From positions 1,505,966 through 1,569,965 of the forward strand of contig BCKK01000006.1 of assembly GCA_001600615.1 (NCBI GenBank): DNA of 64,000 nt, read 5' to 3'. A program made the position numbers and the translations under genes. The DNA is from Dioszegia crocea (lineage: Eukaryota; Basidiomycota; Tremellomycetes; Tremellales; Bulleribasidiaceae). Shown piece by piece: positions 10,010 through 18,682 of the stretch. The notes under the pieces are model-generated. The model searched no databases, was not told the origin of the DNA, and worked only from the letters and a program-made list of their open reading frames with translations. Position 1 is the stretch's first letter; the number at the start of each line of letters is the position of its first letter.

Positions 10010-10490
10010 AGAAGGAGGTACATGAGATCAATGGGGGTGGGCTGGAATTCCGAGGGGAATGTGATTCACCATTAGATAGCTCGATAGGCTAGTATTAATT
10101 AAAGATAGCGGTAGGTCAGAGGATATAGGACATGACAGTCACACGTCTCAAAGACCCGTCAACAGTTGCCGGAAGAGGTAATGGTCAGACGATCATCATT
10201 GCCGCACAAGCGGCCGTAGATGTCAGTCTTTCAGCAATTTCACTCACGCACTACAGCTGCATCATGTCGACCAACCGCAGTCAATCGGTCGTCCTCTCGG
10301 CCAAAGCGCTCCGGAGAAACAAAGCGATGCGTAAAGCAGTGTATGGAAAGCGAAGAGTTCCGGAGTGACTCAGGCGGGAAGCGAACATGATCGGAACTGT
10401 AATCATCCCCTTGACCCTTTCACTCGTCCCATTTCAACCTCCTGACTTATTGTTCGTCTTCTCAAGAGTTCTACTCACATTCCATCCACC
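10010..10490. other. Intergenic with group B promoter box
   Basis: 481 bp. It contains the box at 10376-10386. A 78-codon + frame (10132-10368) has no family similarity or known domain, and I do not call it. Confidence 0.5.
10376..10386 (+). promoter_or_regulatory. Group B upstream box (GGGAAGCGAAC)
   Basis: This is a perfect copy of the box, 115 bp before the ATG at 10491. A related GGAAAGCGAAG is at 10345. Confidence 0.5.
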
Positions 10491-11768
10491 ATGCGACTGC
10501 TACAGGTCCCGGCAAAGTGGCGGATACGGAGGTCTGCCGATATAGTCAAACGCAATTCGGATTCAATCCCTACCGATATGCTTCTCGCCATCATCCCTTA
10601 CCTCGCTCTTGACGAGTTGGCCATCTGCGCTCGAGCCTCCTGGCTTCTCTACGAAATTGCCACTCCCCTCCTGTACCGATCTGTCTATGTCAACCTGGAC
10701 AGAAATGTCAATGCGCTGTTTAGGCGGCGCCTTTCGCCTTTCGCAAGGCATCCTAGAATGGCTCGGGCGCTGGGAATGATCGGGATGGGTCAAGAGAAGA
10801 TGTGGGCGCATGATGAAGTGAAGAATAAGGGAATGGGCCGAGCACTTGCAGGAAGAAGTAGAACTGCGGCGACACAATCGGACGGTTTCATTCACGTCAA
10901 ACTCCCCCTTACGCCCTACCGATTCCAATTCGTCGTCAGCCTCACCATCACCGCCCACACTGTCATCCTCTGCAGCAACCTCCCTCCCCTGGTTATGCCA
11001 TCCCTTAAAGATCTCCGGATTCGTCCAGGGCTACATCAAACCCACTTTGATTTATGTCAATGCGCCCACTTCTTCTTTGACTTCTTCAGCATGGCCGAAT
11101 GGAACGGTTGCTGCAGCAATATGGTCAATCCCTGTGTCTGCCCACTCGTATCCCTCCTTAAACCCCGCCGACTGCTCATCGGAGACGACACCACCGGGTT
11201 ATCTGGCTCAGGTATGGGTCTCGACCCCACCTCCCATCTCTTTAGTCCTGCGCTCAAAGAGATTGTCGTCTTTGGCGGCGCCTGTACCGGATTCGAAACT
11301 ATGCCTCAGGCGTATCATTCCTGGCTCGGTATGATCCCTGCCTCGATCGAAAAGCTTACGCTGGTCATGCAGCCTCGAGAAGTCTTGAGCGCCTGGGAAA
11401 GGGCTCAGCCGGAAGCCGATGATTTCAGCGTGATGCTAAACATACGGAGGCTACTGTGGGAGACGCCGAATGGGACATGGAGGTTCATAAATCATCAGGG
11501 GTCAGAAGGAAGGGTCTGTGGGCCACCTTACCTCTGGACAGTGTTGAGTAAAGGTCTGATTGGGAAGGCGGGGATGTTGGAGGTTGTCGGATTGGAGACG
11601 GTCGATAGGGACTGGACGGAAATGACGATAGAGGAGGCTGAGGCGAGATTAAGGGAGGTGTTTAGGGTCGAGTTGGTCGAGTATCAGGATTGGTCGGAAG
11701 AGGATGCGGAGGCTAGGTCGCAGGGGATCAAGTTCATGAGTAGGAGGGAGTTTGACGAGAGGCAATAG
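10491..11768 (+). CDS. F-box family protein (group B)
   Basis: Intronless, 425 aa, ATG directly after CCACC. The F-box-like domain is at about residues 25-70 (SIPTDMLLAIIPYLALDEL, AICARASWLLYEIATPLLYRS). The linker is basic. The middle has SLTITAH, MPSLKDLRIRPGLHQTHFDL, a Cys-rich run (DLCQCAHF ... GCCSN ... CVCPL), PRRLLIGDDTTGLSGSGMGL, LKEIVVFGGACTG and IEKLTLVMQPRE. The C-terminal block is EVVGLETVDRDWTEM and ends FMSRREFDERQ. It is the nearest relative of the gene at 8729, with near-collinear linker and end, so the pair arose by a recent tandem duplication. Confidence 0.9.
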   Translation: MRLLQVPAKWRIRRSADIVKRNSDSIPTDMLLAIIPYLALDELAICARASWLLYEIATPLLYRSVYVNLDRNVNALFRRRLSPFARHPRMARALGMIGMGQEKMWAHDEVKNKGMGRALAGRSRTAATQSDGFIHVKLPLTPYRFQFVVSLTITAHTVILCSNLPPLVMPSLKDLRIRPGLHQTHFDLCQCAHFFFDFFSMAEWNGCCSNMVNPCVCPLVSLLKPRRLLIGDDTTGLSGSGMGLDPTSHLFSPALKEIVVFGGACTGFETMPQAYHSWLGMIPASIEKLTLVMQPREVLSAWERAQPEADDFSVMLNIRRLLWETPNGTWRFINHQGSEGRVCGPPYLWTVLSKGLIGKAGMLEVVGLETVDRDWTEMTIEEAEARLREVFRVELVEYQDWSEEDAEARSQGIKFMSRREFDERQ

Positions 11769-12072
11769 TTGTAGGAAAGGCCGCATTCTCCTAATTGCTG
11801 GGTGCTGGTAGTTTAGTTGTTAGTTGTGGATAGATAATGTTGGCTGGTTCTGTCATAGCATCACTGTCGGCATGTCAACCTCAAGCTGCGAGAGGGCTCG
11901 TTGTCTAAACGGGAGGCATCGAGGCAAGGCCTGGCAAGGCACGATTCAGGAGAAGGAATTGCCCAAAGAGGTATCTGTTGCCAGCATAGCAAGAGCCTTT
12001 CAGCACTACGAAAATCCTTCATCCGCCTCTCTTTCTTACCATGGCCAATATCACTCGGCAGCGTCTAATCTG
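11769..12072. other. Intergenic, about 300 bp, possible 5' region of next gene
   Basis: It has GGCAAGG duplicated at about 11923-11939. The frame of the next gene is open across much of it, with an ATG at 11872, and a second, out-of-frame ATG at 12040 opens only 11 codons. No clear group B box. Confidence 0.4.
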
Positions 12073-13380
12073 ATGCCGTCAGAAGCCGACTGCTCGGAAG
12101 GAGATTATCCCACCAGAAGAAACCAAGAGTCCCGCCCAAAAGACCTCTTCCCGAGCGATATCACCTACTCGATTCTAGCCCTCCTCGCCCCTGCCCAACT
12201 AGCCGTCTGCGCCAGAACATCGCGACTGTTCTACGAGATCGTCACTCCACTTCTATACACGTCGACGCATATTGACTTTGACAAAAATGTTAATCAACTC
12301 TTCACGAAATCCAACTCGGCAAAGGCGGATGACCATTCTCGAGTAGGTCGGGTGATGGCGATGATTGGGATGCAGCGCGATGGGGTGACAGTTGTGGATA
12401 AGGTGAAGAAGAGGGGCTTATTTGGGAGGGCGAAAGTCTCCTCTCTCAGCAGAGCCAAACCGACAAAATTTGACCAAAGTCAATTCCTCATTCGCCCTAA
12501 CCCCCTTCGACCCAGATTCAGCTTCACCACCCACCTCACCCTAACCGCTCACTCGCACCCCATATGCGACAGCCTCATTCCCCTGTCTATGCCTCTACTA
12601 CATACTCTCCGCATCCGACCCGGGTTGCATCAAACCCACCTCGATTTCTGCACCTGTCGTCATTTCGATGACGATTACGGTCGATTCTCCTCCGCTGACA
12701 GAGGGCACTGCCCGAAATTCCCCGCATGTCTCTGCCCCCTCATCTCACGCCTGCGTCCCCGCCGAATACTTCTCGGCGACGATACCGCGGGGCTCACCGG
12801 ATCCGGTATGGGGCTCTACCCTCATCTTCCCCCTCTTGTCGAATGCATCCGAGAAATCGTCATCTTCGTCGGGGCGAATACAGGCCTGGAATTACGTCCC
12901 CAGGCGGACTACACTTGGCTCGACAATATCGGCTCCACAGTCGAGAGGTTGACTCTGATTATGCAGCCTCGAGAGGAATCAGAGTGGGACGGCGCAGATC
13001 CGGCAGATTATGGATTCAGCCCTAATCTGCGGATCCGAGAGGGGCTGTGGGAAACGTCGGATGGGAGATGGAGGATGAGGAGGCTGATGGGGTTTGATGA
13101 TCCCTATGCTGGGGCAGATCTGCTCTGGGATCAGCTAGCCATGGGGTTATCGGGCAAAGCGGGGGTGATGGAGGTTGTGGGGCTGGAGAGTGTTGATAGG
13201 GATTGGACGGGATTGACGGTGGCGCAGGAAGAGGAGGCGGTGAGAGTCGCGCTGCGGGCGATGTTGAGACGAGAGGGGTGGGAGGAGAAAGAAGTTGATA
13301 TCAGGGTGAGAGGCGTCAGGTTTGTGGCGAGGGTGGAGTACGATGCGCGACGTGAACTTCGGGTCCCGGGCAGAATTTGA
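12073..13380 (+). CDS. F-box family protein (group B)
   Basis: Intronless, 435 aa from the ATG at 12073. The frame is open further, and an ATG at 11872 would add 67 residues with no family similarity; I chose 12073 because it leaves about 24 residues before the F-box, as in relatives. The F-box-like domain (about 24-70) reads LFPSDITYSILALLAPAQLAVCARTSRLFYEIVTPLLYTS. The middle has THLTLTAH, MPLLHTLRIRPGLHQTHLDF, the Cys set FCTCRHF ... HCPKFPACLCPLI, RPRRILLGDDTAGLTGSGMGL and IREIVIFVGANTG. It ends VMEVVGLESVDRDWTGL and FVARVEYDARRE. An ATG at 12040 in a good context opens only a short frame, which suggests the ancestral start was lost to a small indel. Confidence 0.82.
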   Translation: MPSEADCSEGDYPTRRNQESRPKDLFPSDITYSILALLAPAQLAVCARTSRLFYEIVTPLLYTSTHIDFDKNVNQLFTKSNSAKADDHSRVGRVMAMIGMQRDGVTVVDKVKKRGLFGRAKVSSLSRAKPTKFDQSQFLIRPNPLRPRFSFTTHLTLTAHSHPICDSLIPLSMPLLHTLRIRPGLHQTHLDFCTCRHFDDDYGRFSSADRGHCPKFPACLCPLISRLRPRRILLGDDTAGLTGSGMGLYPHLPPLVECIREIVIFVGANTGLELRPQADYTWLDNIGSTVERLTLIMQPREESEWDGADPADYGFSPNLRIREGLWETSDGRWRMRRLMGFDDPYAGADLLWDQLAMGLSGKAGVMEVVGLESVDRDWTGLTVAQEEEAVRVALRAMLRREGWEEKEVDIRVRGVRFVARVEYDARRELRVPGRI

Positions 13381-13683
13381 TGATGAGGGACTAAGGTCAT
13401 TGGAGGACTTCCAGTATAACGTACGAACTGCTTGATGTAGTACCGATTCAGCCTTTGTACTCTCAGACAGGCCCAGACGGAGCCCATGCCGATCATAGGT
13501 GGGCCTGTCTACTCATACCATGACCAGCCGAAACATGAGCCTGTTTCAGACTAAAATTGCCTCTTTGAGAAATTCCCCGCTCCAGTCCACCTCACCCATC
13601 ATCAAACCTACATCAAACATCCCTTTCATCATGCTGTATACCTATCTTCCCTCTTTCTTGCCTAATCTCAACCCGCCTCCCAG
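13381..13683. other. Intergenic, about 300 bp
   Basis: No gene, repeat or group B box recognised. It holds the promoter of the 13684 gene. Confidence 0.45.
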
Positions 13684-14709
13684 ATGTCGGGTACATCACA
13701 GGCACAATCTGCCGCCAAGTCTCTCGAGACCAGCAGCGGGCATCACCTCCCAATCGAGCTGCACGCCTTGATCATAGAATACCTCCCTATTGCCTCGCTC
13801 GCTGTCTTTGCTCGCGTTTCAATCACATACCATCACCTAGCCACTTCTCTACTATACAGAGAACTCACAATCGACCTAAAGCACAAACGCCATCCCTTCT
13901 CATCACTGCCATTTGTCGATGACACGGATGAGAGACCGCTCCCCCTTCTTGCCCCAGAGCCTGACACCGATTTATCCCCTACGAAATCCTACATCCAGTC
14001 GTATAACCGCTTCGAACATACCACACATCTCAAAATCCTGGCGCACCGGTCGATACACTGCTGCTATCATGCACCAGTCATGCCAAACCTCACACATTTG
14101 CACTTACTCCACGATACACGCTTTTGCTCCGCTCCGTCTGGGGCAGAGCCCGAGCGGGTCTTCAGGGCATGTCGCCTCATTCAGAACCTCTGTCCTCGTC
14201 AGCTATCACTCGGTGATGCCTCCTCATCGTTCGCCTATACCGCCCCGGGCCTCTACTCCCCATTCCCACCTCCATGGCTGAAAGAACTTGTCATCTTCCT
14301 GGGCGACGGCTGTCTGACCACCAATGGATATACCAATACAAATTTGGACGATTTGTCAGGGTTGCTGGATAGGGTCTCCCTCGTCTTCCAACCAACGGGA
14401 AACGTATGGTCTCCACGACCCCGAGGTTATTCTATTTCTTATCTGATGAGTAGACCTGAACTCGTCGATCGTTTGGCGGTGATGAGTTCCGGCCGCGCAG
14501 GCAGGGTGGAGATTGTGGGGCTGGAGATGCTTAATGAGTATTGGTCAGAATGTTCGGCAGAATCCATGGAGCAGATGATCAAGGAGGTGATTGCGGGCCG
14601 GATGTGGTCTGTTCACGGGAGGAAGCAGGATGAAGTGCAGAGGAGGATCACGAAAGAGGTGGTTTTCATGAGTAGGACGGAATACGATCTCAGGGTCGCA
14701 AGGTCATAG
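13684..14709 (+). CDS. F-box family protein (group B, divergent, short)
   Basis: Intronless, 341 aa, about 80 residues shorter than its neighbours because the basic linker and the Cys-rich insert are both reduced. The F-box-like domain is at about residues 21-66 (LPIELHALIIEYL, LAVFARVSITYHHLATSLLYREL). The middle shows THLKILAHR, MPNLTHLHLLHDTRFC, IQNLCPRQLSLGDAS and FPPPWLKELVIFLGDG. The C-terminal block is VEIVGLEMLNEYW, ending FMSRTEYDLRVA. The CxC...CxC set seen in other group B members is missing. It is either a degenerating or a functionally shifted member; the intact frame favours the latter. Confidence 0.85.
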   Translation: MSGTSQAQSAAKSLETSSGHHLPIELHALIIEYLPIASLAVFARVSITYHHLATSLLYRELTIDLKHKRHPFSSLPFVDDTDERPLPLLAPEPDTDLSPTKSYIQSYNRFEHTTHLKILAHRSIHCCYHAPVMPNLTHLHLLHDTRFCSAPSGAEPERVFRACRLIQNLCPRQLSLGDASSSFAYTAPGLYSPFPPPWLKELVIFLGDGCLTTNGYTNTNLDDLSGLLDRVSLVFQPTGNVWSPRPRGYSISYLMSRPELVDRLAVMSSGRAGRVEIVGLEMLNEYWSECSAESMEQMIKEVIAGRMWSVHGRKQDEVQRRITKEVVFMSRTEYDLRVARS

Positions 14710-15074
14710 AAAGGCTTCATTATGGGAAGGGAGCTTTGCCCCCGGTTATTGGGGAATTTAGGTACGTCCGAAAACCTTAACCCAAGTCGATTTTCGTGAT
14801 TCAACCCTTTCCCCCTTCTCAATCTTCAATATTGGTGCTTCTTGGCGCGTCCGTCCTTTCTATATCTCTTCCTACTGTCCCTGCTCCGATGGCCTGGTCT
14901 ACAGGGGGGCGAGACTCGGAATGTGTATGGGGCTGTGCCGGAAGCGAGGCGAGGGCGGGCGAGGACGAGAAGCGAAGAGGAACCGAGCTTGGCTGTGCCT
15001 TCTTTGACTATAACATCCTTCATTTTCCATCTCTTCTACTTCATCTTTATTGACCTATATCGCTAACAACCAAG
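14710..15074. other. Intergenic with degenerate group B boxes
   Basis: 365 bp. The run at 14941-14984 contains GAAGCGAGGCGAG and GAGAAGCGAAGAGG, related to the GGGAAGCGAAC box and about 100-135 bp before the next ATG. Nothing else recognised. Confidence 0.45.
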
Positions 15075-16370
15075 ATGACTCTCCCAAATCCCCAACCTCA
15101 CATCCACTCATACGACATCACTCAGCGCTCCATCTCCACAGTGACCGAATCACCTCCCAAGCCCAAATCCAAACCCACATGCGAACCCATCCATATCGAC
15201 ATCCTCCACGCTATCATCTTCTACCTCTCCAATCATGATCTAGCCATATCTGCACGAGTCTCAAGGGTCTTCTATGATATCGCCACTCCCTTCCTCTACC
15301 GCTCTATCACCATCGACCTAGACGAGCGGGTCAACCCACTTTGGAACCGTCCCAAAACCGTGTATCCCGAGTCGCCTGCCCAACCAACCCGATCGAAGCT
15401 ATCTACGGCTTTTGCCAAGATGGGTCTAGGGCGTAAGAAGGAGGATCCGTATGGCGAGCAGGATGCGCCTGTACGAAAGCGCGACTTCTTTCGTCGAAAC
15501 AAGGCGTTACCCACCTCGTCGCACGAGCCTTTTATCGCTTATCTACCCTCACCATCTCTTTCGGTCCCTATTCTTCCCAATCCCAATCCTCTCTCGAACC
15601 TTTTCGAATATACTACCCACCTCACCATCACTGCTCACCGTCATACCAACTGCGCCGACATCCCCCCTCTGATCATGCCCCATCTGCAATCATTACGCAT
15701 TCGTCCCGTCAACCACACCAATCACCTCGATTTCTGCCACGAACCGCTCTACACTGAGCAGTACAATCACTCCCCTGAATCCGTTACCCGCCTCTGCCCC
15801 CTCATTGCCCACCTCCGCCCCTCCCGCCTTCTCATCGGAGATGGCTTCTCTGGTCTGTCCGGCTCTGCCCTCGGTCTAACCGATACGGATTCCCCCTTCC
15901 CTCCACCATCAATCAAAGAGCTCGTAATCTTTGCAGGATGGAGTACAGGAATCGAATATGAGCCCGAGGGAAAACATTTCTGGCTGGACAAGATACCCTC
16001 CACTGTCGAACGATTGACAATTGTCATCCAGCCAGCTGAGGTGCCATGGGATATGGACGGGAGGTGTCGCATGAGGCGGATTCCGGGGTTTGAGGATTGC
16101 TTCGAGGCACCTTTACTGTGGAATAGGCTCGGAATGGCGTTATCGGGCGAAGCAGCGGTGATGGAGGTTGTTGGGGTCGAATGCGTTGATAGGGAATGGA
16201 CGGGGATTAGTGTACAGGCGGAAGAGGAGGAGATTAGGAGGGCGCTGGGGAAGAAGCTGGGGGAGAAGGGGAGGGGTGGGATGGAGGTGCAAAATACGGT
16301 GAGGGGGCTTAGGTTTATGAGTCGGAGGGAGTTTGATGAGCGGGAATCGAGGAGGGCAGGCGGTATTTAG
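15075..16370 (+). CDS. F-box family protein (group B)
   Basis: Intronless, 431 aa. The F-box-like domain is at about residues 38-82 (PIHIDILHAIIFYL, LAISARVSRVFYDIATPFLYRSITIDL). A basic linker with KMGLGRKKE follows. The middle has THLTITAHRHTNC, MPHLQSLRIRPVNHTNHLDFCH, CPLIAHLRPSRLLIGDG, SGLSGSALGL, FPPPSIKELVIFAGWSTG and WLDKIPSTVERLTIVIQP. The C-terminal block is VMEVVGVECVDREW, ending FMSRREFDERE. Unlike the 16846 and 18683 genes, the Cys set is reduced to FCH ... LCPL. Degenerate copies of the upstream box lie about 100-135 bp before the start. Confidence 0.9.
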   Translation: MTLPNPQPHIHSYDITQRSISTVTESPPKPKSKPTCEPIHIDILHAIIFYLSNHDLAISARVSRVFYDIATPFLYRSITIDLDERVNPLWNRPKTVYPESPAQPTRSKLSTAFAKMGLGRKKEDPYGEQDAPVRKRDFFRRNKALPTSSHEPFIAYLPSPSLSVPILPNPNPLSNLFEYTTHLTITAHRHTNCADIPPLIMPHLQSLRIRPVNHTNHLDFCHEPLYTEQYNHSPESVTRLCPLIAHLRPSRLLIGDGFSGLSGSALGLTDTDSPFPPPSIKELVIFAGWSTGIEYEPEGKHFWLDKIPSTVERLTIVIQPAEVPWDMDGRCRMRRIPGFEDCFEAPLLWNRLGMALSGEAAVMEVVGVECVDREWTGISVQAEEEEIRRALGKKLGEKGRGGMEVQNTVRGLRFMSRREFDERESRRAGGI

Positions 16371-16845
16371 GGGTGGACTACATCTTAGACTGGAGTGCGG
16401 ATAGATTAGACTAGTCTGCTCGTGGTATACTTATGGTCCAAGATAGACTACAGTACCTCTTGGTAGATGTGGGCCATAACGATAGTAGAATTCCCCGATG
16501 TGGCAATTTCCCCTATTTACCTACTCTGTTGAGCACATGATCGACACCATACATTTCATCTTCACAATCTAGCCATACCGTCTGTAGGCGTCAGATTTCC
16601 AGGGCTTCCCGAGATGCCATACTCAGAGTCTATACACACGGTGTCTCCGCTGCGCGAGTGTGTGATATGACGAGCTGTGCCTATTTGGGGAAGCGAGATA
16701 TGTGCGAAAGGGATACGGTCGGGAAGCGAACAAGAGGGAAGCGAGCTGTGTTCATCGCCTTCGCATATGACTATAGTGTCAGTCCTTGGGCCTTGCACTC
16801 TATCTCTATTACCTGTTATCATACCAAGCTGAGATTAGCACAGAG
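16371..16845. other. Intergenic with three group B boxes
   Basis: 475 bp. It holds three close copies of the box between 16687 and 16745 (listed separately) and no gene. Confidence 0.5.
16687..16745 (+). promoter_or_regulatory. Cluster of three group B upstream boxes
   Basis: GGGGAAGCGAG at about 16687, GGGAAGCGAAC at 16721 and GGGAAGCGAG at 16736 all lie within 60 bp, 100-160 bp before the ATG at 16846. The tight repetition of one motif favours a real binding site over chance. Confidence 0.5.
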
Positions 16846-18072
16846 ATGTCATCCACATCATTCCCCAATTCCAATCCACCCCCCTATACTCTAATCAATT
16901 TCCCTCACCCCCGACCCCACCCCCCACCAAAAGCTACGCGCTCTCTCATTCCAAATGAGATCCTCATCCTCATCATCTCCAAACTTGCCAAACCTCAATT
17001 GGCCCTCTGCGCTCGCACCTCACGGTTAATCTACGCTATTGCCACTCCGCTCTTATACCACACTACCATCGTTGATTTCTTCGATGATATCAATCCTTTA
17101 TTCACACGTGTCGTTGTGGAAAATAGGCCTTCTTGGCTAGGGGGACCAAAGGTGAAGATTTTGGTCACTGGTGGTGGTGGGGCGAAGGGGAAGGCTGAGC
17201 AGCCTTTTGTGGAGCCTAAATTCACAATCGACGAACCGACACTACCCACTTTCGACCAACTTACCCTATCCCCATCAATCACACATATTCCCGATCGATT
17301 CAGCTTCGTAACCTACCTCACTCTCCCCACACACGATTATAAAGACTGCTCCGTCCTCCCTCCGCTCCGCATGCCCCTCCTTTGGGAACTCCGTATCCAA
17401 CACACTAGCTGGCAGCACAATCTCGATTTCTGCCAATGCCGACATGTCGCACCAGACACTGCACACTGTACCAAATCCCCTACCTGCATCTGTCCCCTCA
17501 TCTCCCAACTTCGCCCTCGCCGTCTAGTCGTCGGCGGCGGAATGACCGGTCTGACCGGATCCGCCCTCGGTCTGACAAAGACAGGCTTCCCTTTCCCTCC
17601 TCCTTGGGTGAAAGAACTCGTCGTCTTTGCTGGAGCATGTACGGGGATCGAGATGGGTCCAGAGGCGGATTACTGCTGGCTGGCCAAGATCCCGCCTACT
17701 GTCCAGAAGTTGTCGATAGTCATGCAGCCGCGAGACTCGTATGATCAGCCCAGATGGAACTTTAGGCGTGTGGCGGCGTTTGAAGGTCGGATTGATCCGG
17801 ACTTTCTGTGGAGGAGACTGGGGCAGGCATTATCGGGGAGTGCAGTCGCGGTGGAGATGGTTGGGATTGAGAAGATTGATAGGGATTGGTCGGAGTTGCC
17901 AGTCAAGCTAGAAGAGGAGGCGGTGACGAGGGCGCTGAGGAAGGTGTTGGTGGCTAAAGGGTGGAAAGGGTCGGATGCTGAGGCGCGAGCGAGAGGATTG
18001 GGGTTTGTGAGTCGGGAGAAGTTTGACGGGAGGCGGTCGGTACAAGGAAAGACGGGGAAGCCGAAGAGGTGA
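16846..18072 (+). CDS. F-box family protein (group B)
   Basis: Intronless, 408 aa; 16846 is the first ATG in a frame open from 16786. A Pro-rich N-terminus is followed by an F-box-like domain at about residues 34-79 (LIPNEILILIISKLAKPQLALCARTSRLIYAIATPLLYHT). The middle has YLTLPTH, MPLLWELRIQHTSWQHNLDF, the Cys set FCQCRHV ... HCTKSPTCICPLI, LRPRRLVVGGGMTGLTGSALGL, FPPPWVKELVVFAGACTG and IPPTVQKLSIVMQPRD. It ends EMVGIEKIDRDWSELPV and FVSREKFDGRRSVQGK. The last two signatures are shared almost word for word with the 18683 gene, its closest relative. A 16-unit heptamer array begins 66 bp after the stop. Confidence 0.9.
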   Translation: MSSTSFPNSNPPPYTLINFPHPRPHPPPKATRSLIPNEILILIISKLAKPQLALCARTSRLIYAIATPLLYHTTIVDFFDDINPLFTRVVVENRPSWLGGPKVKILVTGGGGAKGKAEQPFVEPKFTIDEPTLPTFDQLTLSPSITHIPDRFSFVTYLTLPTHDYKDCSVLPPLRMPLLWELRIQHTSWQHNLDFCQCRHVAPDTAHCTKSPTCICPLISQLRPRRLVVGGGMTGLTGSALGLTKTGFPFPPPWVKELVVFAGACTGIEMGPEADYCWLAKIPPTVQKLSIVMQPRDSYDQPRWNFRRVAAFEGRIDPDFLWRRLGQALSGSAVAVEMVGIEKIDRDWSELPVKLEEEAVTRALRKVLVAKGWKGSDAEARARGLGFVSREKFDGRRSVQGKTGKPKR

Positions 18073-18138
18073 ATGGTGGGGTATAGTGTAGATATGGTGT
18101 ATGTAGCGCAGTGGTGGATGTAGATAGCTGGGATCTTG

Positions 18139-18250
18139 CTTCTGCCTTTTGCCTTCTGCCTTTTGCCTTCTGCCTTCTGCCTTCTGCCTTCTGCCTTCTG
18201 CCTTCTGCCTTCTGCCTTCTGCCTTCTGCCTTCTGCCTTCTGCCTTCTGC
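18139..18250 (+). repeat. Heptanucleotide tandem array, (CTTCTGC)16
   Basis: There are sixteen head-to-tail 7-bp units; units 2 and 4 are CTTTTGC and the rest CTTCTGC. Because 7 is not a multiple of 3, the array is open in several frames and creates artificial reading frames (EGRRQKA-type repeats on the minus strand). It sits between the 16846 and 18683 genes. Confidence 0.97.
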
Positions 18251-18682
18251 CTTCTAGGGCAAGGGTTGATCGGGAACCCGGAGGCGGTAAGCGACTGTAC
18301 TGCACTGGCATTCCTTGTTTCAGGCACGCACCAAACAGTTTCCCGAAGCGGCAAATTTTTATAATTGGCTCCGAAATCAAGTTCCTGCGCGTACTCGAGT
18401 ACAGATTAGACTAAGCTCTCTTATCTATATACCCCGCCTTCGCCAGGACAAAGGGTTAGCACGCGCCTTGATTGATCCCTTCGTGCTGTGTCGATAAAGG
18501 GCATTCATCATGTGAGGACGTCCACGTCTGTCCGCATCTGATATAGGCTCGAGTTCGGACGAGGGAAGCGAACAAGAAAAGCGAACAAAGGCGGTGCGGC
18601 CAGAAGCCCCTTTCTTATATATCTTTTCACTCTCCCACTTGCCTATCGCCCACAACTGTTCCTTACTACGATACTGCTCACC
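18251..18682. other. Intergenic with group B boxes and a dispersed repeat
   Basis: It holds a CTGGCATTCCTTGTTTCAG element at 18305-18323 shared with 21625-21643, the upstream boxes at 18563-18586, and a TATA-like CTTATATAT near 18604-18612. No gene seen. Confidence 0.5.
18563..18586 (+). promoter_or_regulatory. Two adjacent group B upstream boxes
   Basis: GGGAAGCGAAC at 18563-18573 is followed by AAAAGCGAAC at 18577-18586, 97-120 bp before the ATG at 18683. A TATA-like stretch lies a short way downstream. Confidence 0.5.

Noticed and set aside
10132..10368. 78-codon + frame between two F-box genes
   Set aside because: No similarity to the family, no domain, and it ends in the duplicated promoter region.
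18139..18250. CRISPR-like or protein-coding repeat
   Set aside because: It is a simple head-to-tail 7-bp microsatellite without spacers, and the organism is a fungus.
17745..18380. 211- and 148-codon minus-strand frames with an EGRRQKA-like repeat
   Set aside because: They are created by the 7-bp array at 18139-18250, which is open in several frames; the remainder is antisense to the 16846 gene.
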